Shown: one piece after another, positions 51,568 through 60,626 of the stretch
Layout: every line of letters starts with the position of its first letter
Position numbering within the stretch: the first letter of the stretch is position 1
Assembly: GCF_049803835.1 (NCBI RefSeq)
Contig: NZ_JBNAGK010000002.1
Span: 62,001 to 126,000, forward strand
From: Pacificoceanicola sp049803835
GTDB lineage: Bacteria > Pseudomonadota > Alphaproteobacteria > Rhodobacterales > Rhodobacteraceae
Direction of reading: 5' to 3'
DNA length: 64,000 nucleotides
Program-made: the position numbers and the translations under genes
Notes under the pieces: model-generated
Seen by the model: the letters and a program-made list of their open reading frames with translations, nothing else
Told to the model about the DNA's origin: nothing
The model's database searches: none

Positions 51568-52086
51568 ATGGGCGGCATTCGCATGAAGAGATCTCTTTCG
51601 GTTCTGGTTCTTTCCGCTCTGGTCCTGACCAGTTGCGGCAGCATCCGCGACTCGCGCTTCAACCCGTTCAACTGGTTCGGCCGCAGCACGTCGCAGCCGG
51701 TCGCCGCCGAAGGCGCGGTCAACCCGCTGATCCCGCGCCGCCGTGTGTCCATCTTCCGTGACAATGGCCCCGAGGTCTACCGAGGCTCGCTGATCGGCGA
51801 GGTCACGGAGCTGGTGATCAACCGCCGCCCCGGCGGCGCCATCATCGAAGCCACGGGCATCACCGACCGGCAGGGCCCGTTCGAGCTGCGTCTCGTGAAG
51901 GTCGACGCCGAAAGCGATGCGGATACACTGACCTACGAATTCCGCGCCCTGCAATTGCAGCGCCGCGTCGGCACCGAACTGTCGCGCACCTACACCGCCG
52001 CGCTGTTCCTGACGGACCAGGACCTGACCGGCATCCGCGAGATCCGCGTCAAGGGCCTGCGCAACGTCCGCTCCTCGCGCCGCTGA
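51568..52086 (+). CDS. Putative outer-membrane lipoprotein
   Basis: 172 residues. The signal peptide ends in the lipobox VLTSC, so Cys becomes the lipidated N-terminus. Start ATG 51568 is preferred for its AAGG site 7 bases upstream; a second ATG at 51583 would give MKRSLSVLVLSALVLTSC and is also plausible. The mature part (RDSRFNPFNWFGRSTSQPV, VYRGSLIGEVTELVINRRPG) is an unrecognised small beta-rich domain. Function unknown; it stands alone between sufE and bolA. Confidence 0.8.
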   Translation: MGGIRMKRSLSVLVLSALVLTSCGSIRDSRFNPFNWFGRSTSQPVAAEGAVNPLIPRRRVSIFRDNGPEVYRGSLIGEVTELVINRRPGGAIIEATGITDRQGPFELRLVKVDAESDADTLTYEFRALQLQRRVGTELSRTYTAALFLTDQDLTGIREIRVKGLRNVRSSRR

Positions 52087-52213
52087 TCCGGCGCTTCGGG
52101 ATTGGGCAGAGCGCTCCGCCCGGCCCTGTCTCGGCGGGATACGCTTGCACCCCGGCGCGCCGCGCACTACCTGTTGGGTCAGTGACATCTGAACCACCAC
52201 GGAGACCCAAGGC

Positions 52214-52450
52214 ATGCCGATGGAGCGCCACGAAATCGAGAAACTCCTGCGCGAGACCTTTCCGGATGCCGAGATCCAGGTCGGCGGCGATGACGGCGTG
52301 CACATGTCGGCCATGGTCGTCGACGAGAGCTTTCGCGGCATGAACCGGGTGCAGCAGCAGCGGGCCGTCTATGCCGCCCTGAAGGGCAAGATGGATGGCG
52401 CCGGGGCCGAGCTGCACGCCCTCGCCCTTACGACCCGGGCGCCGGACTGA
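52214..52450 (+). CDS. bolA: BolA-family protein
   Basis: 78 residues: MPMERHEIEKLLRETFPDAE, DDGVHMSAMVVDESFRGMNR, VQQQRAVYAALKG, typical of the short BolA/IbaG fold. BolA proteins pair with CGFS monothiol glutaredoxins to hold a [2Fe-2S] cluster. Such a glutaredoxin (grxD) follows one gene downstream, in line with a shared operon. GGAGA lies before the ATG. Confidence 0.94.
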   Translation: MPMERHEIEKLLRETFPDAEIQVGGDDGVHMSAMVVDESFRGMNRVQQQRAVYAALKGKMDGAGAELHALALTTRAPD

Positions 52451-52451
52451 C

Positions 52452-52694
52452 ATGGACCCGGTGGTGCTGATCCTTATCCTGCTGGCGCTGATCGCCCTCG
52501 TGGCGACGGTACTGGCGGTGGTCAACCAGCGCCGTGTCCCCGGCAGCCGGGGCAGCGAGCCCGGCACCGGACATCACGAACTGACTTCCGACTATCACTC
52601 CGGGGTCGGCGGCGGACATTCCCAGACCTGGACCGTGCCGCGCGACCCGCAGGACTACGCCAAACTCTTCATACCGAAGGACGCCAGAAAATGA
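52452..52694 (+). CDS. Small single-pass membrane protein of unknown function
   Basis: 80 residues from ATG 52452, one base after the bolA stop. One transmembrane helix (VVLILILLALIALVATVLAV) followed by a polar tail (HHELTSDYHSGVGGGHSQTW, PRDPQDYAKLFIPKDARK). Its stop overlaps the grxD start (ATGA), so it belongs to the bolA-grxD transcript. No family recognised. Confidence 0.78.
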   Translation: MDPVVLILILLALIALVATVLAVVNQRRVPGSRGSEPGTGHHELTSDYHSGVGGGHSQTWTVPRDPQDYAKLFIPKDARK

Positions 52695-53053
52695 GCGACG
52701 CAAAGACGCTGATCGACGAAACGGTCAAAGCCAATGACGTGGTGCTGTACATGAAAGGCACCAAGTCCATGCCCCAATGCGGTTTTTCCAGCCGCGTGGC
52801 GGGTGTGCTGAACTACATGGCGGTGGACTTCAAGGACGTGAACGTCCTCGAAGACGACGCCATCCGGCAGGGGATCAAGGAATACTCCGACTGGCCGACC
52901 ATCCCGCAACTCTACGTCAAGGGCGAGTTCGTCGGCGGCTGCGACATCATCACCGAGATGACCCTTTCGGGAGAACTCGACACGCTGTTCGAGCAAAGCG
53001 GCGTCTCCTACGACAAGGCGGCTGCGGAAAAGATCCGCGAAGCCAACGCCTGA
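52691..53053 (+). CDS. grxD: Monothiol glutaredoxin, CGFS type
   Basis: 120 residues with the CGFS active site in MPQCGFSSRVAGVLN, followed by WPTIPQLYVKGEFVGGCDII, matching Grx4/GrxD. It binds a [2Fe-2S] cluster with glutathione and pairs with BolA for iron-sulfur delivery. The start overlaps the previous stop by 4 bases. A 10-bp hairpin follows the stop. Confidence 0.96.
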   Translation: MSDAKTLIDETVKANDVVLYMKGTKSMPQCGFSSRVAGVLNYMAVDFKDVNVLEDDAIRQGIKEYSDWPTIPQLYVKGEFVGGCDIITEMTLSGELDTLFEQSGVSYDKAAAEKIREANA

Positions 53054-53059
53054 TCCTGC

Positions 53060-53094
53060 GCCGGGGGCGGACCAAACTGGCCCGCGCCCCCGGC
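53060..53094 (+). terminator. Hairpin after grxD
   Basis: GCCGGGGGCG pairs with CGCCCCCGGC (10 bp) around a 15-base loop, starting seven bases after the grxD stop codon. No U-run follows; an attenuator before the next gene (start 53112) is possible. Confidence 0.45.
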
Positions 53095-53111
53095 ACCACA
53101 CGGAGACCGGG

Positions 53112-53519
53112 GTGAAGAACACGTCGCTCCATGGCTATTCGGGAAAGCCGCTGTTCGGAAAACTCGGCCTGAAACCCGGAATGCGCAGCCTCGCGCTGAA
53201 TGCCCCGGCGCATTACCCGGACCTTCTGGCGGGCTTGGAAGGGGTCGATTGGATCGACCCTCCTGGGTCCGCAGACTTCGTTCACCTGTTCTGCGCCAAC
53301 CGTGCCGCGCTGCAAACCGGGGCACCAGAGGCGCTGACCTTCGTTCGGGACGGCGGGATGTTCTGGGTCTCCTGGCCCAAGAAATCCTCACCCCTGTTCA
53401 TCGACCTGACCGAAGACGGGCTGCGCGACGTGCTGCTGCCAACCGGCTGGGTGGATGTGAAGGTTTGCGCGGTCGATCAGGACTGGTCGGGGCTCAAGTT
53501 CCTGCGCCGCCGGGCGTGA
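53112..53519 (+). CDS. Small conserved protein, DUF3052-like
   Basis: 135 residues from GTG 53112. The sequence KPLFGKLGLKPGMRSLALNA and FVHLFCANRAALQTGAPEAL, GGMFWVSWPKKSSPLFIDLT, VCAVDQDWSGLKFLRRR resembles small Rossmann-like DUF3052-type proteins of unknown function. Positioned 58 bases after grxD with a hairpin in between; co-transcription possible. Cytoplasmic. Confidence 0.78.
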   Translation: MKNTSLHGYSGKPLFGKLGLKPGMRSLALNAPAHYPDLLAGLEGVDWIDPPGSADFVHLFCANRAALQTGAPEALTFVRDGGMFWVSWPKKSSPLFIDLTEDGLRDVLLPTGWVDVKVCAVDQDWSGLKFLRRRA

Positions 53520-53556
53520 ACTTGCGCGGCGGGCATCACCCGGCCCGCCCCACGCT

Positions 53557-53964
53557 TCAGCCGACCTTCAGCTTTTCGTCAACCGTGTCCGCCAGCGACT
53601 CGATCCGGGCCGCGATCTCCGCCAGTCCGTCGGTCACGTCATCCGGGATCACCGGCACTTCGACCCGTTCCGGTTCCGGCGGCGGCGCGCTGCGCAGACG
53701 GTCGATTTCGCCTTGCAGGGCGATCATGCGGTCCTCCGCCTCGCGCAGCCGCTCCTCCAGCCCGGCGGTCTTGTCCGCCAGCATCAGGCCCGCCATCAGC
53801 AGCATGCGGGCTTCCGGCATGCGCCCGATCTGCTGGACCAGCACCTGCGCCTCCGAATCGAGAAGACCAGCGGCGGAGAGCAGGAATTGTTCCTCTCCCT
53901 TCTGGCAGGCGACTTCGAAGGTGCGGCCGCCAATATGGATCGGGACTTCGATCTGTACGGACAT
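53557..53964 (-). CDS. zapA: Cell division protein ZapA
   Basis: ZapA bundles FtsZ filaments at the division ring. 135 residues from ATG 53964; a longer frame upstream is the reading of another gene. The head domain is MSVQIEVPIHIGGRTFEVAC, KGEEQFLLSAAGLLDSEAQV, with MPEARMLLMAGLMLADKT, followed by a C-terminal coiled coil (GLEERLREAEDRMIALQGEI). The start overlaps the preceding gene's stop (ATGA). Confidence 0.88.
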   Translation of the reverse strand: MSVQIEVPIHIGGRTFEVACQKGEEQFLLSAAGLLDSEAQVLVQQIGRMPEARMLLMAGLMLADKTAGLEERLREAEDRMIALQGEIDRLRSAPPPEPERVEVPVIPDDVTDGLAEIAARIESLADTVDEKLKVG

Positions 53965-54617
53965 CACACGCTCTCCTGTTCTGCTGCCGTCTGCGCACCC
54001 GCGCCGCCCAGTAGCGGCGTCAGAGCCTCCAGCACCGCCCGCGCTTCCGCCGCCTCGGCACTCCGCGCGGCGCGGAGCGCACCCAGTTCGACAGCCATCG
54101 CCTCGTTGATCAGCGCCGGGTTGGCCAGCGCCCCGGCATTGGCCTCGCGCAGCGCGGCCACCGTTGCCGTCAGCGCCTCGTTCGCGGCCCGTAGCCCCTG
54201 CAGTTCGCCGTCGAGCTGGCTCAGCGCCTCGCGGCCCGCCGCCAGTTGCTCGCGCAGCGTCGCGGTCTCGTTGTCCTGCCGCTCGCCCAGGGTTCGCAGA
54301 CGTTCCTCCAGCTGGGCGTTGGCCAGCTTCTCGTCCTCCAGCGCCTCGCGCAGCTGCGCCAGTTCCTCGGGGTCTGCGGCCGGGGCGGCAGGCTCCGGCT
54401 CCGGTACAGGCTCGGGCTCCGGCATGGCTTCCATGGCGGCCCGCATCTCCAGCATCTCTGCCCGAAGCTCTTCTGCCTCGGTCATCGACTTCTCGGTCTG
54501 CGCCCGCATGGCGGCCAGTTCGGCGGCCACCGCGCCGGGCTCCCACCGATCCAATCCTGTCCCGATGCGATCCAGCGCACGGGTGATCCGCGCCTGCAAC
54601 TCGTCTATCTGAGCCAT
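53964..54617 (-). CDS. Coiled-coil protein of unknown function
   Basis: 217 residues, almost wholly coiled coil: MAQIDELQARITRALDRIG, AEELRAEMLEMRAAMEAMPE, a PEPEPVPEPEPAAPA hinge, then EELAQLREALEDEKLANAQL and onward. No signal peptide or membrane segment. It lies directly upstream of zapA with a 4-base overlap, which suggests a partner role in division or filament binding. Divergent from the transketolase gene. Confidence 0.82.
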   Translation of the reverse strand: MAQIDELQARITRALDRIGTGLDRWEPGAVAAELAAMRAQTEKSMTEAEELRAEMLEMRAAMEAMPEPEPVPEPEPAAPAADPEELAQLREALEDEKLANAQLEERLRTLGERQDNETATLREQLAAGREALSQLDGELQGLRAANEALTATVAALREANAGALANPALINEAMAVELGALRAARSAEAAEARAVLEALTPLLGGAGAQTAAEQESV

Positions 54618-54866
54618 TCCGCTCCCCTCAATGAACCCTCGGACGATCCTGTGCGAGGCGTTCTGCGAATCGCCTCCGGACCTTTGCCCCGCAGTTTAGC
54701 AAGAGCACGCAAAAATTGCGCCCCCTTGTCTTTCAAGTGCTTGGCCGCCGCTCTTCATGTTATCCGCGCCGCCCGGTTCCCGCTTTGCTTGAACTTCGCC
54801 GCCACGCTGCTATTGAGCGTCCCAGCCGCTCAATTTCCGTCACTGCAGCCCGTAAGGACAACACAC

Positions 54867-56885
54867 GTGGACATTCAACAGCTTCGCAGCAGCAATCCCG
54901 ATCACTGGATGCGCGCCACGGCCATCAGAGCCCTCGCCCTCGATGCCGTCGCGGCGGCCAATTCCGGCCATTCCGGCGCACCCATCGGCATGGCCGATGT
55001 CGCCACCGTGCTTTTTGGCAACCATTTGAAATACGACGCGGCCCGCCCCGACTGGCACGACCGTGACCGCTTCATCCTGTCCGCTGGTCATGGCTCCATG
55101 CTGATCTATGCCCTGCTCTATCTCTCGGGCGATCCCGAAGTGACGCTGGACGAGGTGAAAAACTTCCGTCAGTGGGGCGCGAAGACCGCCGGTCACCCGG
55201 AGAACTTCCTTCTGAAGGCTGTCGAGACCACCACCGGCCCGCTCGGCCAGGGCATCTCCAACTCGGTCGGTTTCGCCATGGCGGAGGAAATGCTCCGCGC
55301 CCGCTTCGGCAAGAAGCTGGTGGATCACTACACCTATGTCATCGCCGGCGATGGCTGCCTGATGGAAGGCGTGAGCCAGGAAGCCATCGGCCTTGCCGGG
55401 CGCTATGGTCTCAGCAAGCTCATCGTCTTCTGGGACAACAACGACATCACCATCGACGGCAAGGTCTCCCTCTCGGACAAGACCGACCAGGTCGCCCGCT
55501 TCAAGGCGTCCGGCTGGCACGTTCAGGAAATCGACGGCCATGACCCGGCGGCCATCGACGCGGCCATCGTCGCGGCGAAGAAAGCGAATGCCCCGTCGAT
55601 GATCGCCTGCAAGACCCACATCGCACTTGGCCACGCGGCGCAGGACACCTCCAAGGGTCACGGCGCGTTGACCAACGCCGATCAGAACACCGCGGCCAAG
55701 GAGAACTGGGGCTGGGCCTCGGGTCCGTTCGAGACGCCGAAAGAGGTGCTCGACTGGTGGCGCGCCACCGGTTCGCGGGGCGCGGCGGATCGCGCGGGAT
55801 GGGAAGCCCGCCTCGGTGAGCAGAGCAGCCAGCGTCAAGCCGAGTTCGAGCGCGTGATGACCGGCCAGGCGCCGAAGAAGCTGTCCGCCACCGTCAAGGC
55901 GCTGAAGAAGCAGCTGTCGGAGAGCAAGCCGAGCGTCGCGACCCGCAAGGCCTCGGAAATGGCGCTGGAAGTGATCAACCCGATCATGCCCGAAACCATT
56001 GGCGGCTCCGCCGACCTCACCGGCTCCAACAACACGCTGACCGGCGACATGGGCAAGTTCGACGTGGACAACCGCAAGGGCCGCTACGTCTACTGGGGCA
56101 TCCGCGAGCACGGCATGGCGGCGGCGATGAACGGTATGAGCCTGCATGGCGGCGTGCGTCCCTACGGCGGCACCTTCATGGCCTTCACAGACTACGCCCG
56201 CCCGGCGATGCGCCTCGCCGCGCTGATGCACACGCCGACCATCTTCGTGATGACCCATGATTCCATCGGTCTGGGCGAGGACGGCCCGACGCACCAGCCG
56301 GTCGAGCATCTGGCGATCAGCCGCGCGACGCCGAACACCCTGGTGTTCCGCCCCGCCGACGCGGTGGAGACCGCCGAAGCCTGGGAAATTGCGCTGAACC
56401 AGACCGCGACGCCGTCCGTGCTGTCGCTGACGCGCCAGAACCTGCCGACCGTGCGCACCGAGCACAAGACTTCGAACCTGTCGGAGAAGGGCGCCTATGT
56501 GCTCGCCGAGGCGGAAGGCAAACGGCAGGCGATCATCATCGCCACCGGCTCCGAGGTGGAAATCGCCCTCGCCGCCCGCGATGCACTGCAGGCCGAGGGC
56601 ATCGGCACCCGCGTCGTCTCCATGCCCTGCATGGAGCTGTTCGCGGCGCAGGACGAAAGCTACCGCCGCCGGGTGCTGCCCGCCGGTCCGGTCCGCGTCG
56701 GCGTCGAAGCGGCGGTCCGGCAGGGCTGGGACCGCTGGCTGCTGGGCGAGCGTGGCCGCGAACAGAAAGCGGATTTCGTCGGCATGGACAGCTTCGGCGC
56801 CTCGGCCCCGGCAGAGACCCTCTACGAGAAATTCGGCATCACCGCCGAAAATGTCGCGTCCAAGGTCAAAGCCCTGCTGGGCTGA
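54867..56885 (+). CDS. tkt: Transketolase
   Basis: Transketolase moves two-carbon units in the pentose phosphate and Calvin-type cycles with thiamine diphosphate. 672 residues from GTG 54867, with AAGGA 8 bases upstream; longer frames extend across a promoter region. Motifs: NSGHSGAPIGMADVATVLF, DRFILSAGHGSMLIYALLYL, GPLGQGISNSVGFAMAEEM, the ThDP motif AGDGCLMEGVSQEA, and GEDGPTHQPVEHL in the second half. A strong terminator follows. Confidence 0.97.
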   Translation: MDIQQLRSSNPDHWMRATAIRALALDAVAAANSGHSGAPIGMADVATVLFGNHLKYDAARPDWHDRDRFILSAGHGSMLIYALLYLSGDPEVTLDEVKNFRQWGAKTAGHPENFLLKAVETTTGPLGQGISNSVGFAMAEEMLRARFGKKLVDHYTYVIAGDGCLMEGVSQEAIGLAGRYGLSKLIVFWDNNDITIDGKVSLSDKTDQVARFKASGWHVQEIDGHDPAAIDAAIVAAKKANAPSMIACKTHIALGHAAQDTSKGHGALTNADQNTAAKENWGWASGPFETPKEVLDWWRATGSRGAADRAGWEARLGEQSSQRQAEFERVMTGQAPKKLSATVKALKKQLSESKPSVATRKASEMALEVINPIMPETIGGSADLTGSNNTLTGDMGKFDVDNRKGRYVYWGIREHGMAAAMNGMSLHGGVRPYGGTFMAFTDYARPAMRLAALMHTPTIFVMTHDSIGLGEDGPTHQPVEHLAISRATPNTLVFRPADAVETAEAWEIALNQTATPSVLSLTRQNLPTVRTEHKTSNLSEKGAYVLAEAEGKRQAIIIATGSEVEIALAARDALQAEGIGTRVVSMPCMELFAAQDESYRRRVLPAGPVRVGVEAAVRQGWDRWLLGERGREQKADFVGMDSFGASAPAETLYEKFGITAENVASKVKALLG

Positions 56886-56910
56886 TCCACCACGCGTGAA
56901 AAACACCAAG

Positions 56911-56936
56911 GGCCGGGGAATTTCCCCGGCCTTTTT
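56911..56936 (+). terminator. Rho-independent terminator of tkt
   Basis: GGCCGGGG pairs with CCCCGGCC around a 5-base loop and is followed by TTTTT, 25 bases after the stop codon. Confidence 0.85.
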
Positions 56937-57081
56937 CGTGACTTGCGCCTGTCCGCGCCACTGGTTTCGCGGTGCGGTCCGACCAAGAGTGACGTAAGGT
57001 CAACTTTTACAGTGACTTTACCCTCTTGCCCCTGCCCCGTGCTTTGGGCCATTCCGGACCCGTGCGAGGCGGAGGTCGACC

Positions 57082-58650
57082 ATGAACGCAAACTACGACA
57101 CGGACCATCCCGAGTGGGGCCCGTTCGGCAGGCCGATCTTCGACGATCCCAGCGCCGAGCATCTCAAACGGGTCGGCGTTGTCGACATCGGCTCCAACTC
57201 CGTCCGCCTCGTGGTGTTCGACGGCGCGGCTCGCAGCCCGGCGTATTTCTACAATGAAAAGGTGATGTGCGGCCTCGGCGCGGGCATGGCCGAGAGCGGC
57301 CGTCTCAATCCCGAAGGCAAGAAACGCTGTCTTGCGGCGATGAAGCGATTCCGCCTGCTGGCCGATGGCATGGAACTGCCCGAACTGTCGGTCGTCGCCA
57401 CCGCCGCCATGCGCGAGGCGGAGGACGGCCCCGCGTTCCAGAAAGAGCTGGAGAAGGCCACCGGTCTCAAGGTCCATGTCATCGACGGCGAGGAGGAGGC
57501 GCGGCTTTCGGCGCAGGGCGTGCTGCTCGGCTGGCCCGGCGCCTATGGCCTCGTCTGCGATATTGGTGGCTCCTCCATGGAACTGGCGGAAATCGACGAC
57601 GGCAAGGTCGGAAAATGCATTACCTCGCCGCTGGGCCCCCTGAAATTCAAGGACATGGCCGGGGGCGCGGACGCCCGCAAGGCCTATATCAAGGGCATCA
57701 TCAAGGATCTGGCGGAGTTCATGGGGGCGCAGAACGACCGCCTCTTCCTCGTCGGAGGCAGCTGGCGCGCCATCGCCCGGATCGACATGGAACGCCGCGG
57801 CTATCCGCTCCACGTCCTGCACGAATACCGCATGGACGTGCAGACCGTCTCCGACACGCTGGCCTTCATCGCGCAGGCCGATCTCGAGGACCTGCGCAAG
57901 GCCTGCTCGATTTCCTCCGCCCGGATGGAGCTTGTCCCCTTTGCGGCCGAGGTGCTCGCCCGGCTCATCAAGACCTTCCAGCCCAAGGACATCGCGATTT
58001 CCAGCTACGGCATCCGCGAAGGCCTGCTCTACGAACAGATGTCGCAGGAAATCCGCGAGCGCGATCCGCTGATCGAGGCCTGCCGGGCCATCGAGGCCAA
58101 GGACGCCCGCCTGCCCGGCTTCGGCGCCCGTCTCTACCGCTTCGTCTCGCCGCTCTTTCCCGACGCCGACGCGGCCCGCCAGCGGATCATCCGCGCTGCT
58201 TGCCTGCTGCATGACGTCAGCTGGCGCGCGCATCCCGATTATCGCGCCGAAGTCTGCTTCGACAATTCGACCCGGGCCAATCTCGGCGGGCTCAAGCATT
58301 CCGAGCGCATCTATCTCGGTCTCGCACTGCTGCACCGTTATCGCAACAAGCGCGAGGGCACGCATTTCGAAAGCATGTACGGCCTGCTGACCGAAGCCAA
58401 GCAGACCGAAGCGGAAGTTCTGGGCAAGGCCATGCGGCTCGGCGCCATGCTCTGGATGACCGATCCGGGACAGGACAAGGCGCGGCTGAGCTGGGACAAC
58501 TGGACAAAGCGCCTGTGCCTGCACCTGTCACCGGACACCTCAGCCCTGTTTGGCGAGGTGACGGAATCGCGGCTGAAATCGCTGGGCGAGTCGCTCGGGG
58601 CGGAAACCGTGGACTTCGAAGTGATCGAAGAAGAGCCGGATCACGACTGA
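57082..58650 (+). CDS. Ppx/GppA-family exopolyphosphatase
   Basis: 522 residues. The ASKHA phosphatase fold shows GVVDIGSNSVRLVVFDG at about residue 32, VVATAAMREAEDG, the substrate EEEARLSAQGV, and the second phosphate loop LVCDIGGSSMELAEIDDG. A helical C-terminal domain, beginning about residue 330, includes HDVSWRAHPDYRA and resembles the HD-like domain of longer Ppx. The family cuts polyphosphate or pppGpp; which is main here is uncertain. Convergent with the next gene, 6 bases apart. Confidence 0.92.
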   Translation: MNANYDTDHPEWGPFGRPIFDDPSAEHLKRVGVVDIGSNSVRLVVFDGAARSPAYFYNEKVMCGLGAGMAESGRLNPEGKKRCLAAMKRFRLLADGMELPELSVVATAAMREAEDGPAFQKELEKATGLKVHVIDGEEEARLSAQGVLLGWPGAYGLVCDIGGSSMELAEIDDGKVGKCITSPLGPLKFKDMAGGADARKAYIKGIIKDLAEFMGAQNDRLFLVGGSWRAIARIDMERRGYPLHVLHEYRMDVQTVSDTLAFIAQADLEDLRKACSISSARMELVPFAAEVLARLIKTFQPKDIAISSYGIREGLLYEQMSQEIRERDPLIEACRAIEAKDARLPGFGARLYRFVSPLFPDADAARQRIIRAACLLHDVSWRAHPDYRAEVCFDNSTRANLGGLKHSERIYLGLALLHRYRNKREGTHFESMYGLLTEAKQTEAEVLGKAMRLGAMLWMTDPGQDKARLSWDNWTKRLCLHLSPDTSALFGEVTESRLKSLGESLGAETVDFEVIEEEPDHD

Positions 58651-58656
58651 GGCGCG

Positions 58657-59025
58657 TCAGAGCTCGATCTCTTCGCCCCGGCCCGCGTCTTCGTCTGGCT
58701 TGCGCATCTCGTCCGGGGTCTTCTTGCGCATGATGATGTCGCCGTTCGGCAGCATCTCCGGCGGGTGGTAGCTGGACCAGTCCTGAACCTGACCCATAAG
58801 GTCGCGCAACGCCGGCCCCATTTCCTGGGCGAAGTCCTTCATCATCGGGCGCAGCTCGCCCGCCATGTCGTCGAGGTCCTTCAGCGCCGGTTCCAGCTCG
58901 GTCATCAGCCCGCGCATGAACAGCTTCATGCCCTGTTCCATCAGACTGCCGCCGTCCTCCTCCTGCGCGGTTGCAGGCGCGGCGAACAGGCACAGGGCGA
59001 AAATCGAGGGCGCGATCTGTCTCAT
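58657..59025 (-). CDS. Small secreted protein of unknown function
   Basis: 122 residues with a Sec signal peptide 1-20 (APSIFALCLFAAPATAQ). The mature region is helical and acidic (SLMEQGMKLFMRGLMTELEP, LDDMAGELRPMMKDFAQEMG), ending WSSYHPPEMLPNGDIIMRKK. The pattern is found in Rhodobacterales periplasmic proteins, but no role is known to me. ATG start at 59025. Confidence 0.8.
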   Translation of the reverse strand: MRQIAPSIFALCLFAAPATAQEEDGGSLMEQGMKLFMRGLMTELEPALKDLDDMAGELRPMMKDFAQEMGPALRDLMGQVQDWSSYHPPEMLPNGDIIMRKKTPDEMRKPDEDAGRGEEIEL

Positions 59026-59064
59026 ACCGCGAATATAGGCCCGCGCCGCGTGTTTGATAAGGGG

Positions 59065-59700
59065 TCAGAGCGCCGCCGCCATGGCCACCGCCGCGCGGAC
59101 GCCGTCGATCATGCGCACCTGCGTGCCCTGCCCGGCCCGTGCAGCGATGTCGACCATGCCGCCACAGCCCAGAACCACGCTGCGTATGTCGTCCTCGGCC
59201 TCCGCCCGCCGCACTTCGGCCAGCACCTTCTGCGTCGCCGCTTCCGGGTCCTCCTCCAGCGCCAGGACCGGCACCTCGCTGGCCCGCATCTTTGCCAGAT
59301 AGGCCCCGAGGCCATAGCGCCGGACGTTGCCCTCCAGCACCGGCAGCGACACCGAGAGCGTCGTCACAACCGAAAACCGCCCGCCCACGGCAATCGCCGT
59401 CAGGTAAGCCGCCTGCCCGATGCCGAGCACGGGACAGTCCACCAGCGCCCGCGCTTCCTCGAGCCCGGTGTCGTCGAAACAGCCGATGATGATGGCCTGC
59501 GCGCCCTCCGCCGCCGCCGCCTTCACGCAGTCCAGCATCGGCGGCACGGCCAGATCGCCATCTGCCGCCCCCTGGATCGCGGGCGGCCCGCCGTGGTTCG
59601 TCATGCCCTCGATGCGCACGCCCGGCGCCACCTGCCGCGCCACCCGCAGCATGCTCTCGGTCATGGCGACGGTGCTGTTGGGGTTGATCAGGACGATCAT
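59065..59700 (-). CDS. Asp/Glu racemase-superfamily protein (hydantoin racemase-like)
   Basis: 211 residues. Start MIVLINPNSTVAMTESMLRV is characteristic of the hydantoin/Asp-Glu racemase family; the paired Cys are in IIIGCFDDTGLEEAR and SVVLGCGGMVDIA. The start overlaps the permease stop (ATGA), so it is the last gene of the ABC operon. It may racemise or isomerise the imported compound. Cytoplasmic. The exact substrate is not evident. Confidence 0.88.
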   Translation of the reverse strand: MIVLINPNSTVAMTESMLRVARQVAPGVRIEGMTNHGGPPAIQGAADGDLAVPPMLDCVKAAAAEGAQAIIIGCFDDTGLEEARALVDCPVLGIGQAAYLTAIAVGGRFSVVTTLSVSLPVLEGNVRRYGLGAYLAKMRASEVPVLALEEDPEAATQKVLAEVRRAEAEDDIRSVVLGCGGMVDIAARAGQGTQVRMIDGVRAAVAMAAAL

Positions 59701-60536
59701 ACCAGCCCCTTGCCCTTGTCCGACCCCGCCTTCGCCTTGCGCCGTGCGCTGAGGAAGGCGATGGCGAGGAAAACCCCGATCAGCACCAGCGAGAACAGCG
59801 TCGTCAGCGTGCCGAGCGCGTAGAGCACCGGCGAGGTGACGTTCGTCGTCATACCGAAAATCTCCAGCGGCAACGTGTTGTAGCTCCCGGCGGTGAGCAG
59901 CGTGCGGGCGAATTCATCGTAGCTGAGGGTAAAGCCGAACAGGGCCACCCCGATCAGCGAGGGCGCGATGATCGGGATCACCACATGGCGCAGCGTCTGC
60001 CAGTTGGTCGCGCCAAGATCCCGCGCCGCCTCCTCATAGCTTTTGTCGAAGCGGTTGAAGACCGCGAACATGATCAGCAGGCCAAAGGGCAGCGTCCAGG
60101 TCAGCTGCGCCCCGAAGCCCGAGGTCGCCCAGTGCACCGGCAGGCCGCTCTGCGAGAAGATCAGCCCGACGCCGAGGGAGATCAGGATCGAGGGGATCAC
60201 CAACGACGTGATGATCAGGTAAAACACCACCGAAGACCCGCTGAACCGCTTGCGAAACGCCAGACCGCCCATGACGGAGACCACCACCGTCGTCACCATG
60301 ACCATGAGGCCAAGCGCGAGCGAGCGGCGGAAGCTGCCCCAGATGTCGCCCACCGCCTGCTGCTCGAAGAGGTCACGGAACCAGTGCAGCGAGACGCCGT
60401 TCATCGGGAAGGTCAGCCCGCCCTGCGGCCCCTGAAAACTTAGAATACCGATTGTGAGCGTCGGGCCGTAAAGGAACAGCAGGAACAGGCCAAAGAATGC
60501 GGCAAGGATATAGAACGAACGCGGACGCGGCTCCAT
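59697..60536 (-). CDS. ABC transporter permease, PotC-type
   Basis: 279 residues with about six transmembrane segments and the EAA loop EEAARDLGATNWQTLRHVVI that contacts the ATPase, as in the spermidine/putrescine-type permeases (PotC). Second permease of the operon; the first lies 90 bases upstream, with a hairpin between the two. Confidence 0.93.
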   Translation of the reverse strand: MEPRPRSFYILAAFFGLFLLFLYGPTLTIGILSFQGPQGGLTFPMNGVSLHWFRDLFEQQAVGDIWGSFRRSLALGLMVMVTTVVVSVMGGLAFRKRFSGSSVVFYLIITSLVIPSILISLGVGLIFSQSGLPVHWATSGFGAQLTWTLPFGLLIMFAVFNRFDKSYEEAARDLGATNWQTLRHVVIPIIAPSLIGVALFGFTLSYDEFARTLLTAGSYNTLPLEIFGMTTNVTSPVLYALGTLTTLFSLVLIGVFLAIAFLSARRKAKAGSDKGKGLV

Positions 60537-60572
60537 GGATCAAAGCTCCTTCAGGGCTTGGCTTGCGATGAG

Positions 60573-60593
60573 GTCCCGGGTCGGGCCCGGGAC
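60573..60593 (-). terminator. Internal hairpin between the two permease genes
   Basis: GTCCCGGG pairs perfectly with CCCGGGAC around TCGGG. It lies within the 90-base gap between the permease genes. It could tune the ratio of the two transcripts; no U-run follows. Confidence 0.4.
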
Positions 60594-60626
60594 TGCGTTG
60601 CGCCTGCGGTCAAGGCTCGCCATGGC

